The notes: a model not told the origin generated them from the letters alone. DNA of 43,805 nt from Prevotellaceae bacterium (GCA_021204865.1 JAJPYQ010000023.1:1-43805); one strand, 5' to 3'; counted from the first letter of the stretch, positions 8,980-17,957 are shown. Numbers and translations are program-made.

Positions 8980-9056
8980 CCGCACCGACTTTTTCCCTCA
9001 ACCGCACCGACTTTTTTCCTCAACCGCACTGACTTTTTCCCTCAACCGCACGAGAC
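8980..9056. repeat. 22-bp array, CCGCACCGACTTTTT type, locus 1
   Basis: Three 22-bp units start at 8980, 9002 and 9024, each CCGCAC(C/T)GACTTTTT plus TCCTCAA-like bases, with a partial unit CCGCACGAGAC at 9046. The same unit and the same terminal CGCACGAGAC occur at 22910-22964. Confidence 0.9.
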
Positions 9057-9105
9057 AAGGGCAAAGTTCTCACGAGGATTTAACGATGGGACGGACGGTG
9101 CGGAA

Positions 9106-9398
9106 CTAACCCCGAAGGGGTTGTACTATGGATAGCCGCTTGCCTTTAGGCTGGCGGATAACGATGCGCCAAGAAGAGAGTGCCGAAGGTACTCTCTATT
9201 CTCTGCGACGGGGAGACGGCGTTGGGCGACGGGCTTTGGGCAACGGGCTTTGGGCGACGGGCTTTGGGCAACGGGCAAGGGCAAGCGAAGTCTCCCTCTT
9301 TCTATCCCTCCAAGGTGGTATAGGAAGCAAGCTTGTTCGCTCTCACTTGCACGAGCGTTCTTCTATCGGCTACGCTTATGCAGCCCCTTCGTGTTATA
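9106..9398. repeat. Palindromic repeat element with inverted ends (decayed copy)
   Basis: The left end (9106-9137) holds AACCCCGAAGGGGTT followed by TAGCC. The right end (9368-9398) begins GGCTACGCTTATGC with a decayed CCCC hairpin. The reverse complement of the right end aligns with the left end around GAAGGGG and TAGCC with one gap. Inside are GAGAGTGCCGAAGGTACTCTC (imperfect palindrome, about 9177-9197) and CTCTCACTTGCACGAGCGTT (9340-9359), both shared with 19222-20026. Confidence 0.6.
9220..9275. repeat. 14-bp tandem repeat, four copies
   Basis: Units at 9220, 9234, 9248 and 9262, CTTTGGGC(G/A)ACGGG, with the variable base alternating G, A, G, A. This suggests growth by duplication of a 28-bp pair. 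It sits inside the 9106-9398 element. Confidence 0.9.
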
Positions 9399-9540
9399 AG
9401 CGGTTTACGCCCCTTTACCCCGGCAGACAAGCCGCCCAGAACACTTATCTGGCAGGCATTTCTTGCTGCCTCCTTAAGCTCACTTATGATATTTTTAGAC
9501 TTATTAATAAAGCCTCATTATTTAATATATCCGTTTTTCG

Positions 9541-9548
9541 TACCTTTG
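9541..9548 (+). promoter_or_regulatory. -7 box of the RND operon promoter
   Basis: TACCTTTG in A/T-rich DNA, 45 bp before the adaptor ATG. The -33 region is not a clear TTTG. It places the transcript start near 9553 and so excludes the long upstream extension of the adaptor reading frame. Confidence 0.65.
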
Positions 9549-9592
9549 CACCCACATTCCGTAGACATATCAATCAACAAAGCAGCATAAAT

Positions 9593-10708
9593 ATGAGAAC
9601 GAGAACCAAACTTCTATTGCTCGCGCCTGTCATTGGCGTGGCTATTTTGTCGTCTTGCGGCAAGAGCAGCAGCTCATCATCGTTGAGCGCGACATTCAAG
9701 ACACAGAAAGTGGAGAAGACAGACCTCACCATGGACACCAAGTATTCGGCAACCATACGAGGCAGACAAGACGTTGAGGTGTACCCGCAAGTAAGTGGAA
9801 CGCTGCAAAAGTTGTGCGTAACCGAGGGGCAGAAGGTGTCAAAAGGGCAGACACTCTTCATCATCGACCAGGTGCCATACATAGCCGCTCTCAACACAGC
9901 CACTGCAAGCCTGGAGGCAGCTAAGGCACAACAAGCGACAGCCGAGCTGAACTACAGCAGCAACCAGACTTTGAGGGAAGAGAACGTGATAAGCGACTTC
10001 GACCTTCAGACTTCCTACAACGCCCTGCTCAACGCCAAGGCGGCTGTCGCTCAGGCTGAGGCTCAGGTGGTTAACGCAAAGAACAGCCTCTCGTACACCG
10101 AGGTGGAAAGCCCATCCGACGGGGTCGTCGGCACACTGCCTTTCCGTCAGGGCGCACTCGTCAGCCCAAGCATGACACAACCCCTTACCACAGTGTCCGA
10201 CAACTCTCAGATGTATGTCTATTTCAGCATGACAGAGAGCCAGCTGCTGACAATGGTGCGTGACCGCGGCTCTATGGACCAGGCGATAGAGAAAATGCCG
10301 GCTCTCGGCTTGACTTTGATTGACGGCTCTACATACGACCAGCCGGGCCGTGTGGAAAGCATAAGCGGAGTTGTTGACCGCGCTACGGGAAGCGTGCAGC
10401 TGCGAGCCGTGTTCGACAACCCGAGAGGGCTGCTGCACAGCGGAAGCACGGGCAATGTCATCATTCCCGTAACATATAAAGACCAACTCATAATCCCCAC
10501 CACAGCGACCGTGCAGACACAAGACAAATATCGTGTCTACGTGGTTGACGCAGACGGCATAGCCACAGAGCGCATCATAACCGTAAGTCCGATAAGCCCA
10601 GCCGACAAATACGTTGTGCTCTCCGGCTTGCAGGTAGGCGAGGAGATAGTAAGCGAGGGCGCAGGCATGGTGAGCGAAGGGCAGCAGGTTAGGGCTAAGG
10701 CCGAATAA
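9593..10708 (+). CDS. RND efflux periplasmic adaptor (membrane fusion) lipoprotein
   Basis: 371 aa. The signal peptide ends in a lipobox (ILSSC, lipidated cysteine at residue 22), so the protein is anchored by lipid in the periplasm. A serine-rich linker follows. The core is AcrA/MexA-like: a first biotinyl-lipoyl half (VEVYPQVSGTLQKLCVTEGQKVSKGQ, about 60-90), an alpha-hairpin rich in Ala/Gln/Glu (about 105-165), the second lipoyl half (SPSDGVVGTLPFRQGALV), then beta-barrel and membrane-proximal domains. It bridges the inner-membrane pump to the outer-membrane channel. First gene of a three-gene operon, 21 bp before the pump. The ATG at 9593 is chosen because the promoter is at 9541 and the lipoprotein signal begins exactly there. 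Confidence 0.95.
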   Translation: MRTRTKLLLLAPVIGVAILSSCGKSSSSSSLSATFKTQKVEKTDLTMDTKYSATIRGRQDVEVYPQVSGTLQKLCVTEGQKVSKGQTLFIIDQVPYIAALNTATASLEAAKAQQATAELNYSSNQTLREENVISDFDLQTSYNALLNAKAAVAQAEAQVVNAKNSLSYTEVESPSDGVVGTLPFRQGALVSPSMTQPLTTVSDNSQMYVYFSMTESQLLTMVRDRGSMDQAIEKMPALGLTLIDGSTYDQPGRVESISGVVDRATGSVQLRAVFDNPRGLLHSGSTGNVIIPVTYKDQLIIPTTATVQTQDKYRVYVVDADGIATERIITVSPISPADKYVVLSGLQVGEEIVSEGAGMVSEGQQVRAKAE

Positions 10709-10729
10709 AAGCAGAAAAAAGAGGGAACG

Positions 10730-13700
10730 ATGAAAGGAAATATTTTCATTAAACGTCCTGTGATGGCGATGTCTATCGCTATCATGATTTTGCTCGTGGG
10801 CGCGATAAGCTACTTCAACCTGCCCATGGAGTCGTATCCTGACATTGCACCGCCAACGGTGAGCGTGGAGGCGACATACACTGGTGCGGATGCGAGCGCT
10901 GTGATGAACGCCGTCATACAGCCCCTTGAGGAGAGCATCAACGGTGTGGAGAACATGCTTTACATGACATCCACTGCCACTAACGCAGGCTCAGCCCGCA
11001 TAACCATCTACTTCAAGCAGGGCTCAGACCCCGACATGGCAGCCGTGAACGTGCAAAACCGTGTGAGCAAGGCGCAAGGACTGCTGCCTCAGGAAGTCAC
11101 GCAAATCGGTGTGACAACGACGAAGAGGCAGACCTCCTTCCTGCAAATCGACGCATTGACCTCCTCGAAGCCTGAATTCGACGAGGATTATATCGCCAAC
11201 TATCTGGACATCAACATAATCCCCCAGCTGAAGCGTGTGGAAGGTGTGGGCGATGTGATGGAGCTGGGTGGCACATACTCGCTGCGCATCTGGCTGAAAC
11301 CAGACATTATGGCGCAGTACAGCGTCGTCCCTTCCGACGTCACAGAGGCGCTTGCTGAGCAGAACCTTGAAGCTCCGGTCGGGCAGCTGGGAGAGAAGCC
11401 AGTGAACGGCACACATGGTGACGGTGTGGACAACGTATTCCAGTATACAATGAAATACACTGGCCGTCTGAAAGAGATCGAGCAGTTCGAGAATATGGTC
11501 ATAAAGGCCAACGACGACGGAACGCTGCTTCGCCTTAAAGACATAGCCGAGATTGAGCTGGGAGCCGAGCAATACACCTACCACGGCGAGGTCAACGGCA
11601 ACCCTGGCGTGCAGTTCCTTTGCTACCAGCTGGCAGGCACAAACGCCAAAGAGACAAACGACCGTGTGACGGCAAAGCTCGACGAGCTGAGCAAGAACCT
11701 TCCGCAAGGCCTTCAGTTCGTTACGCTGATGAGCTCCAACGACTTCCTGCTTGAGTCAGTGAAGAACGTGGAGGAGACGCTTATTATAGCCATTATCCTT
11801 GTGGTATTCGTGGTTTACTTCTTCCTTCAGAACTTCCGCGCGACGCTCATCCCCTCCATTTCCATCATCGTCTCGCTTGTCGGCACGTTCGCCTGCCTGC
11901 AGGTCGCGGGCTTCTCGCTTAACTTGCTGACGCTCTTCGCCCTTGTGCTCGCCATCGGTACGGTGGTCGATGATGCCATTGTGGTTGTTGAGGCGGTGCA
12001 GGCGAAGTTCGACGCGGGGTATAAGAGTCCGTACGAGGCCACGAAAGATGCCATGGCAGACGTGACTATGGCGGTGATTTCTTGTACCTTCGTGTTCATG
12101 GCAGTGTTCATCCCCGTGAGCTTCATGGGTGGCACGTCAGGTGTGTTCTACACCCAGTTTGGTGTCACTCTTGCCACTGCCGTGGGTATCTCCTGCGTCA
12201 GCGCCCTTGTGCTCTGCCCTGCCCTCTGCGCAATGATGATGAGGTCGACTGACGAGGATGCCAAGAAGAAGGGGCTGTTCGGGCTTATCAACAAGGTGAC
12301 GAAGAAAGCCTACGAGGCTACATACGAGACTTTGCGCGACAAATACGCCAGCGTCATCCACCACTGCGTGCAGCGCAAACTTCGCTACTTGGTGAGCTTC
12401 GGCAGCCTTGTCGTAGCCATTATCGGCATGATATTCTTTGCCAACCATCTGTCTGTGGGACTTGTGCCTACTGAGGATCAGGGTGTCTGCATGATGAATG
12501 TGTCCACAGTTCCTGGCAACAACGTGGCCTCGAGCTTTGCCGTGCTGCAAAAAGCCGAGGATATAGTAAAGGAAATCCCTGAGGTACGCGACTACTCTGA
12601 AGTGGCTGGATATAGTTTCCTCGCAGGTCAGGGCACGTCTTATGCGATGATGGTGATAAGGCTGAAGCAGTGGGACGAGCGGCGCTATGGTTTCTGGCGT
12701 CCCTTGGCCAACTTTATGTCAACCTCCACAATGGTTGCTAACGCCAAGCTTAACGCTAAACTTGTGACGGCGATACCTGAGGCGCAGTGCTTCGTGTTCG
12801 AGCCGGGTATGATACCTGGATATGGTATGGGTTCCATTGAGCTTAACCTGCAAGACAAGACGAGCGCGGCTGACAAGGAGACTTTCTATAACTACACGCA
12901 GAAATTCATCGAGGAGCTGAACAAACGCAAGGAGATCTCCCGAGCCATAACAACCTACGCCCGCAACTTCCCTCAGCTGCAGGTTGAGGTGGACGCTGCC
13001 CAGTGCAAGCGGGCTGGCATTAGCCCCTCCTCCGTTCTCAGCGAGCTGGGCAGCTATTGCGGCGGCTCATACGTGAGCAACATGAACCAGTTCTCGAAGG
13101 TCTACCGTGTGATGATAGAGGCGGCTACCACTTACCGCACGCTGGAGTCTGACCTTAATAATATGTACGTGAAGAACGGTGACGAGATGGCTCCTATCTC
13201 GCAGTTCGTGAAACTGTCGCGCATTGAGGGCCCTGAGATTGACAACCGCTTTAATCTGTTCAGCTCAATAACTGTCAACATCACCCCTGCCACTGGCTCA
13301 TCGGACACAGACGTGATGCTTGCCGTTCAGAAGGTGGCGAAGGATGTCTTCCCCGACGGCTACGACTATGAGTACGGCGGCATAGCAAGGGAGGAGGCTC
13401 AGCAAATCGGCTCTATCGACACGTATATCATCTATGCCGTCTGCGTCGTACTTATCTTCCTGATACTCAGCTGCTTGTATGAGAGCTTCCTTGTCCCCTT
13501 CGCAGTCATCCTCTCAGTGCCTGCCGGACTTATGGGAACTTATCTCTTCGCATGGCTTTGGAACCAGGGCTACAACGTACTGCCCATAATCTTTATGGGG
13601 CAGATAGAGAACAACATCTACCTGCAGACGGGTGTGATTATGCTTATCGGCCTGCTTGCCAAGACAGCCATCCTTATCACAGAGTTCGCCCTGGAGCGCA

Positions 13701-14047
13701 GGCGCAAGGGTATGGGCATCGTTGAGGCGGCTGTAGCTGCCGCCGAGGCTCGTCTGCGTCCTATTCTGATGACTGTGCTTACGATGATATTCGGTATGAT
13801 TCCCCTTGTCCTCGCCACTGGAGCAGGCTCTAACGGAAACCGCACCATCGGACTTGGCACAGTGGGAGGCATGGTGGTAGGCACGATAGCGATTTTGTTC
13901 ACCGTACCGCTCTTCTTCATCATTTTCGAGTTCCTGCAGGAGCGCATACGCCCTGTGATGCAGGAGGAGGCCGACGCTCAGTTCCTCAAGGAGCGTGTGC
14001 GCAGCCAGAAAGCTAAGGAAAGACATCAAAACGAAGACAACAAATAA
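10730..14047 (+). CDS. RND (HAE1-type) multidrug efflux pump
   Basis: 1105 aa inner-membrane proton-driven pump of the AcrB/MexB family. The N-terminus FIKRPVMAMSIAI and the porter motif NLPMESYPDIAPP are typical. Membrane segment 4 has the proton-relay pair D414-D415 (GTVVDDAIVVVE). The matching lysine K978 lies in segment 10 (LLAKTAIL). Two blocks of membrane helices (about 330-560 and 880-1070) flank two large periplasmic loops. The basic, glutamine-rich C-terminal tail runs about 30 residues past the last helix. It sits between its adaptor and its channel. The natural substrates cannot be read from sequence. Confidence 0.96.
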   Translation: MKGNIFIKRPVMAMSIAIMILLVGAISYFNLPMESYPDIAPPTVSVEATYTGADASAVMNAVIQPLEESINGVENMLYMTSTATNAGSARITIYFKQGSDPDMAAVNVQNRVSKAQGLLPQEVTQIGVTTTKRQTSFLQIDALTSSKPEFDEDYIANYLDINIIPQLKRVEGVGDVMELGGTYSLRIWLKPDIMAQYSVVPSDVTEALAEQNLEAPVGQLGEKPVNGTHGDGVDNVFQYTMKYTGRLKEIEQFENMVIKANDDGTLLRLKDIAEIELGAEQYTYHGEVNGNPGVQFLCYQLAGTNAKETNDRVTAKLDELSKNLPQGLQFVTLMSSNDFLLESVKNVEETLIIAIILVVFVVYFFLQNFRATLIPSISIIVSLVGTFACLQVAGFSLNLLTLFALVLAIGTVVDDAIVVVEAVQAKFDAGYKSPYEATKDAMADVTMAVISCTFVFMAVFIPVSFMGGTSGVFYTQFGVTLATAVGISCVSALVLCPALCAMMMRSTDEDAKKKGLFGLINKVTKKAYEATYETLRDKYASVIHHCVQRKLRYLVSFGSLVVAIIGMIFFANHLSVGLVPTEDQGVCMMNVSTVPGNNVASSFAVLQKAEDIVKEIPEVRDYSEVAGYSFLAGQGTSYAMMVIRLKQWDERRYGFWRPLANFMSTSTMVANAKLNAKLVTAIPEAQCFVFEPGMIPGYGMGSIELNLQDKTSAADKETFYNYTQKFIEELNKRKEISRAITTYARNFPQLQVEVDAAQCKRAGISPSSVLSELGSYCGGSYVSNMNQFSKVYRVMIEAATTYRTLESDLNNMYVKNGDEMAPISQFVKLSRIEGPEIDNRFNLFSSITVNITPATGSSDTDVMLAVQKVAKDVFPDGYDYEYGGIAREEAQQIGSIDTYIIYAVCVVLIFLILSCLYESFLVPFAVILSVPAGLMGTYLFAWLWNQGYNVLPIIFMGQIENNIYLQTGVIMLIGLLAKTAILITEFALERRRKGMGIVEAAVAAAEARLRPILMTVLTMIFGMIPLVLATGAGSNGNRTIGLGTVGGMVVGTIAILFTVPLFFIIFEFLQERIRPVMQEEADAQFLKERVRSQKAKERHQNEDNK

Positions 14048-14059
14048 ACAGACCACAAT

Positions 14060-15469
14060 ATGAAGAAGATTGATATAGCAATCGGCATTGCAAGCATTAG
14101 TTTGACAGTCCTATTCAGTGGCTGCGGGGCGACAAAGGATTACGAGAGACCCGCCGACATAAACACCGACGGTATATACGGCGACGCTCAGACGGAGGGT
14201 GAGGAGAGCCTTGGAGACCTGAAGTGGAGGGAAATATTCACAGACCCCACCTTGCAGGCGCTCATCGAGAAGGTGCTGGCGCAGAACACTGATATGATAA
14301 ACGCCGACATCCAGTTGCAGGAGGTCCAGTACACCCTGAAGGCAAGCAAGCTGGCGTTCGTGCCAAGTATGTATTTCACTCCTGATATGGGCGTGACGAA
14401 GATGTACGACCCCTACAACCGCAACTCTTACTCCTCAATGACGAGCGGCAACAGCAAGACTTACGAGCTACCCGTGACGTTCGGATGGCAAAGCGTTAAC
14501 TTTGCTCAGCTGCGCAACCAGAAGAAAGGCGTTGAGGTGACTAAGAAGCAGATGGAGAACGCCAAGCAGGCCGTTCAGGCGTCGCTCGTTGCTAACGTAG
14601 CCAATATGTACTACAATCTGGCTATGTTCGACGAGCAGCTTGACATGATGACGCAGACCGAGGAAAACTGGGGCAAGTACCTCGACATGGAGCGCAAGCT
14701 GATGGCGGCGGGGCAGGCCAACACGGCTGCCGTAAAGAGCATCGAAGCTACGTACTACAGTATATGCACAAGCGTCACCTCGCTTAAGGAAAATATCCGC
14801 CTCGTGGAAAACAGCCTCAGCACCCTTATGGGAGAGACGGCACACGGGATAGAGCGGCAGGGGCTCGCAAGCTTTCAGGCTCCGTCTATTCTCTCAACGG
14901 GAGTGCCTATCACCCTGCTTAGCCGTCGCCCCGATGTAAAGGAAAGTGAACTAACACTGGCTGGAGCTTTCTATGACACGAAGGCAGCGAGGGCTGCATT
15001 CTGGCCAAGCCTCACCATCACCGCCGCGGGTGAGTACACGAACAGTGTAGGCACTTCGATTATCAACCCCGGGATGATGATTGGCAACGCCATAGCGAGC
15101 CTCACGCAGCCAATCTTCGCGAACGGTAAGCTCAGGGCGCAGTACAAGATCAGCAAGCTGGATATGGAGATAGCGTCGAACAACTTCCAGCAGACAGTCA
15201 TAGCGGCTGGAAACGAGGTAAACACGGCAATGGTGCAGCTCAACACCGCAGAGCAGCTTAGAGACCTGTACGGAAAGCAGGTTGACGCGCTGAAGGTGGC
15301 ACTGGACGCAACGCAGAAGCTCTATGTCAACAGCTCGGGCAACTACCTTAACGTCATCACCGCGCAGAACTCGCTGATATCAGCAGAGATGGACTTCATC
15401 TCCAACCGCATGGACGCCATCTCTGCCACGATCTCGCTGTACGAGGCGCTGGGCGGCGGAACGGACTGA
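14060..15469 (+). CDS. Outer-membrane efflux channel lipoprotein (TolC/OprM family)
   Basis: 469 aa. The signal peptide ends in LFSGC (cysteine 22), so the protein is lipidated, as in the NodT/OprM branch. Two homologous halves of long alpha-helices carry typical motifs (DPTLQALIEKVLAQNTDM near 55; RRPDVKESELTLAGAFYDTKAARAAFWPSL near 290) and a C-terminal hairpin (YVNSSGNYLNVITAQNSL). It forms the trimeric exit duct for the RND pump. It follows the pump by 12 bp and ends the operon, with a strong terminator 25 bp later. Confidence 0.95.
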   Translation: MKKIDIAIGIASISLTVLFSGCGATKDYERPADINTDGIYGDAQTEGEESLGDLKWREIFTDPTLQALIEKVLAQNTDMINADIQLQEVQYTLKASKLAFVPSMYFTPDMGVTKMYDPYNRNSYSSMTSGNSKTYELPVTFGWQSVNFAQLRNQKKGVEVTKKQMENAKQAVQASLVANVANMYYNLAMFDEQLDMMTQTEENWGKYLDMERKLMAAGQANTAAVKSIEATYYSICTSVTSLKENIRLVENSLSTLMGETAHGIERQGLASFQAPSILSTGVPITLLSRRPDVKESELTLAGAFYDTKAARAAFWPSLTITAAGEYTNSVGTSIINPGMMIGNAIASLTQPIFANGKLRAQYKISKLDMEIASNNFQQTVIAAGNEVNTAMVQLNTAEQLRDLYGKQVDALKVALDATQKLYVNSSGNYLNVITAQNSLISAEMDFISNRMDAISATISLYEALGGGTD

Positions 15470-15493
15470 ACTTTCATGCTCGACATAACTTGA

Positions 15494-15530
15494 AGAGGGC
15501 TGGAGGCGAATAGGCTTTCAGCCCTCTTTG
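15494..15530 (+). terminator. Terminator of the RND operon
   Basis: Nine-bp arms AGAGGGCTG (15494-15502) and CAGCCCTCT (15519-15527) followed by TTTG. It lies 25 bp after the channel gene stop. Confidence 0.75.
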
Positions 15531-15731
15531 CGCCCCAGTCTCCTTTTTGCCGATTGCGGGCATTTTAAGGCGCCACTGGGCGATTTTCGGTGCTCGGACG
15601 TAACCCGTCCGCACGTCAATCATGCGCCGAGAGAAAAGATTGCGCCAGCGGGAAACAAATATTAAAGAAATGACGACAACAACAATGATGATGTGCCTTT
15701 CTGAAGCATCCGGTTGGGGAATACTAAGACG

Positions 15732-15788
15732 TTTGCCGTCTTTTTATATACCCTTACCCCTTAAGGGGATAAGGGTAAAAAGCGGCAA
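15732..15788. repeat. Large nested inverted repeat
   Basis: Outer arms TTTGCCG and CGGCAAA, then TTTTTATA against TAAAAA, then the core TACCCTTACCCC-TTAA-GGGGATAAGGGTA with one bulged A. It could form a hairpin of more than 20 bp or a cruciform. No gene ends next to it. Confidence 0.8.
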
Positions 15789-15886
15789 ATGTATTGCCCC
15801 ATGTCAGAACAACCCATTTTGCCGCATAGGCGGCAACTTGCGGCAAGCAGGAATTTATTTTTACTAACCCCTAAATACAAACAACT

Positions 15887-15946
15887 ATGAGTAAGATTTG
15901 TGGTTACTCGCAAGAGTATCCTGCACTATATTGCAGGAAAGGATGA
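15887..15946 (+). pseudogene. 19-codon ORF, possible gene remnant or leader
   Basis: ATG at 15887 follows CTAAATACAAACAACT, a leader type usual before Bacteroidetes genes. The peptide MSKICGYSQEYPALYCRKG stops at TGA 15944. The segment GYSQEYPALYC loosely recalls the start of DUF4248-type small proteins (pattern YS..EL..LYCP). A truncated remnant is therefore possible; a translated short peptide or chance are the alternatives. No homology can be claimed. Confidence 0.2.
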
Positions 15947-15971
15947 AATTCCAGCGGGACGCGAGCCTACG

Positions 15972-16008
15972 ACCCGTGCGACTTTTGCCTTAAACCCGTG
16001 CGACTTTT
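15972..16008. repeat. 22-bp repeat, ACCCGTGCGACTTTT type, locus 2
   Basis: ACCCGTGCGACTTTT occurs at 15972-15986 and 15994-16008, 22 bp apart. Period and core (CCG..C.GACTTTT) match the arrays at 8980 and 22910, so this is probably a diverged member of that family. Confidence 0.75.
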
Positions 16009-16086
16009 CGCAAAACATACGCAGTCCGAGCCGTGCGGACCGCAAATAATTGGCGTAAAAAACAGCGGAGATTTAGAAATATTCAG

Positions 16087-16094
16087 TAACTTTG
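16087..16094 (+). promoter_or_regulatory. -7 box for the MATE gene
   Basis: TAACTTTG at 16087-16094, 41 bp before the ATG. No clear -33 TTTG is seen at the usual distance. Confidence 0.6.
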
Positions 16095-16135
16095 CAGCCG
16101 CTGAGAGTAAAGATATTATTGCTTAGATACCTGAA

Positions 16136-17491
16136 ATGGCACGACAGAAGGAGTTAACGAGCGGCCCGGCGCTGCCGCTGATAACGAGGTTCACCCTGCC
16201 CCTGCTGCTGGGGAATATGCTACAGCAGACCTACTCGATGGTGGACGCGGCGATAGTGGGCAAGTTCCTGGGCATCAACGCGCTGGCATCTGTAGGTGCA
16301 AGCTCATCCGTCATCTTCCTCATCCTCGGTTTTTGCAACGGTTGTTGCGGCGGTTTCGCAATACCAGTGGCGCAAAGATTTGGGGCGAGGGACTACAGCA
16401 CGATGCGGGGCTACATATCCGCAGCCCTTAAGATCACTGCTCTGCTGTCCGTTCTGATAGCGGTGCTGACAGGCTTGCTCTGCATGGACATCCTCAGATG
16501 GATGCGCACCCCCGATAACATCCTCGAAGGGGCGTACCTCTACCTCGTCATAATCTTCGCAGGCATCCCCTGCACGTTCTTCTACAACCTGCTCTCGAGC
16601 ATAATCCGCGCCCTTGGCGACAGCAAGACCCCCTTCTGGTTTCTTCTCTTCTCAACGGCATTGAACATCGTCCTCGACGTTTTCTGCATCGTTGTCCTCC
16701 GCTGGGGGGTTGCGGGAGCGGCTATAGCGACCGTGTTCTCGCAAGGGCTGTCGGCAGTGCTTTGCTACGTTTATATGTACCGCTCGTTCGACATCCTCAA
16801 GAGCACGGCTGAAGAGCGACGCTTCCAGCCTCATCTTGCTAAAAGTCTGCTGTTTATAGGCGTGCCGATGGGGCTGCAATTCTCCATCACTGCCATAGGC
16901 AGCATAATGCTGCAAAGCGCGAATAACGCCCTCGGAACAGCCTACGTGGCGGCATTCACGGCAGCCATACGCATAAAGATGTTCCTTATGTGCCCGCTCG
17001 AGAGCCTGGGAATAGCTATGGCGACATATTGCGGGCAGAACTACGGGGCGGGTAAGCCTGAGAGGATATGGACCGGAGTGAAGGTCAGCTCGCTTATGAT
17101 GCTCTGCTATGCGGCCTTCACTATCATGCTCCTGCTAGCGGGGGCAAGGCACTTCGCCCTGCTGTTCGTCCCGCCCACAGAGACGGAGATACTCAGAGAC
17201 GCAGCGCTATACCTGCACGTCGGCAGCTTGTTCTTCCCCGTTCTTGGGCTTCTGTGCATACTGCGCTACTCCATCCAGGGCGTGGGCTTCACCAATCTTG
17301 CGATGTTCTCAGGGGTGGCTGAGATGATAGCGCGAATACTCGTCAGCCTGCTCGCAGTGCCAGCGTTCGGCTACATAGGGGTCTGCTACGGCGACCCGAC
17401 GGCTTGGATAGCGGCCGACCTTTTCCTCGTTCCGGCGTTCTGCTATATCTACGCAAGGCTCAAGAGGCGGTCGGGGGGCGCAACCTATTAA
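16136..17491 (+). CDS. MATE family efflux transporter
   Basis: 451 aa inner-membrane transporter with twelve predicted hydrophobic segments in two homologous MatE halves (about 15-175 and 235-400). The start GPALPLITRFTLPLLLGNMLQQTYSMVDAAIVGKFLG is the classic first helix pair, including the conserved Q-Q-x-Y-x-x-V-D. Members export drugs or metabolites by Na+ or H+ antiport; the substrate is unknown. It is monocistronic, with a -7 box at 16087, and converges with the DUF3127 gene over a shared hairpin region. The last residues are basic (RLKRRSGG). Confidence 0.93.
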   Translation: MARQKELTSGPALPLITRFTLPLLLGNMLQQTYSMVDAAIVGKFLGINALASVGASSSVIFLILGFCNGCCGGFAIPVAQRFGARDYSTMRGYISAALKITALLSVLIAVLTGLLCMDILRWMRTPDNILEGAYLYLVIIFAGIPCTFFYNLLSSIIRALGDSKTPFWFLLFSTALNIVLDVFCIVVLRWGVAGAAIATVFSQGLSAVLCYVYMYRSFDILKSTAEERRFQPHLAKSLLFIGVPMGLQFSITAIGSIMLQSANNALGTAYVAAFTAAIRIKMFLMCPLESLGIAMATYCGQNYGAGKPERIWTGVKVSSLMMLCYAAFTIMLLLAGARHFALLFVPPTETEILRDAALYLHVGSLFFPVLGLLCILRYSIQGVGFTNLAMFSGVAEMIARILVSLLAVPAFGYIGVCYGDPTAWIAADLFLVPAFCYIYARLKRRSGGATY

Positions 17492-17524
17492 ATATTAGGG
17501 AGTTAGGGCGACGAACGCAAGCAA

Positions 17525-17572
17525 AGCCCCGACTTAAAAGTCGCGGCTACGCTTGTTATGCCCCTTCGGGGC
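17525..17572. terminator. Bidirectional hairpins between convergent genes
   Basis: Hairpin 1 has 11-bp arms 17525-17535 and 17538-17548 with one mismatch. Hairpin 2 is GCCCC-TTC-GGGGC (17560-17572). They lie between the stop codons of the MATE gene (+) and DUF3127 gene (-). The stretch 17545-17578 (GGCTACGCTTGTTAT + hairpin + TTATTT) is also a member of the dispersed module family. Confidence 0.65.
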
Positions 17573-17579
17573 TTATTTG

Positions 17580-17957
17580 TCAGAAAGGAAGCTGCTCGTC
17601 CGGCTCGTTATCCGGAGCGGAAGGCGTGGCGGCAGGCTTGGCGGGCTGCGCGGAAGGCGCAATGGCAGGCTGCGGGGCAGAGGCAGCACCACGGTCCACC
17701 GCGTATGCTCGGATAGAGTTGAACCAACGCCCCTGATACTCGTGGGCGTCGATGTCGAACTTCACCAAGAGCGTCTCGCCAGCCTGTATGTTCAACAGCT
17801 GGATGCGGTCAGAGCCGAACACGTCGAACGCCATCTTCTTTGGATACTGCTCCGATGTCTCCAGCACGTAGGAGGCAACCCTCCACTCCGAACCCGTGCG
17901 GGCAGAGGTGCCGCTGCGCTCAGGCAGCACCTGAATAATCTTACCTGTTATCTCCAT
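17580..17957 (-). CDS. DUF3127 OB-fold protein with SSB-like C-terminal tail
   Basis: 125 aa. Residues 1-90 (MEITGKIIQVLPERSG...WRVASYVLET...FDVFG...LLVKFDIDAHEYQGRWFNSIRAYAV) match the DUF3127 family, a small predicted OB-fold resembling single-stranded DNA-binding proteins. A flexible Ala/Pro/Ser-rich linker (about 91-112) leads to an acidic tip ending DEQLPF. This is the same design as the SSB tail (D-D-x-x-P-F) that recruits repair and replication partners. It is divergent from dnaN, with promoters about 20 bp apart, which fits a role in DNA transactions; that role is inference. Confidence 0.85.
   Translation of the reverse strand: MEITGKIIQVLPERSGTSARTGSEWRVASYVLETSEQYPKKMAFDVFGSDRIQLLNIQAGETLLVKFDIDAHEYQGRWFNSIRAYAVDRGAASAPQPAIAPSAQPAKPAATPSAPDNEPDEQLPF

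Larger units (their letters stand above)
8855..9592. other. 738-bp intergenic stretch, repeats only
   Basis: Between the TlpA-like gene and the RND operon. The adaptor reading frame stays open from 9128, but 9128-9592 encodes no recognisable domain and is made of repeats, with a promoter at 9541. In order: terminator, 22-bp array (8980-9056), inverted-end repeat element (9106-9398) containing a 14-bp tandem repeat, then A/T-rich promoter DNA. Confidence 0.75.
15470..16135. other. 666-bp intergenic stretch with hairpins and a 22-bp repeat
   Basis: Between the RND operon and the MATE gene. Contents in order: terminator (15494-15530); a GC-rich stretch without recognisable content; a large nested hairpin (15732-15788); TTGCCG-CATAGG-CGGCAA (about 15819-15836); a 19-codon ORF (15887-15946); two 22-bp repeat units (15972-16008); and the MATE -7 box (16087). 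An 81-codon frame at 15622-15867 runs through the hairpins and has no coding character. Confidence 0.7.

Noticed and set aside
9128-9592. N-terminal extension of the RND adaptor
   Set aside because: The segment is repeat DNA plus the operon promoter (9541), and a lipoprotein signal starts at 9593.
15622-15867. 81-codon ORF before the MATE gene
   Set aside because: It crosses two strong hairpins, with no start context or similarity to any family I recognise.
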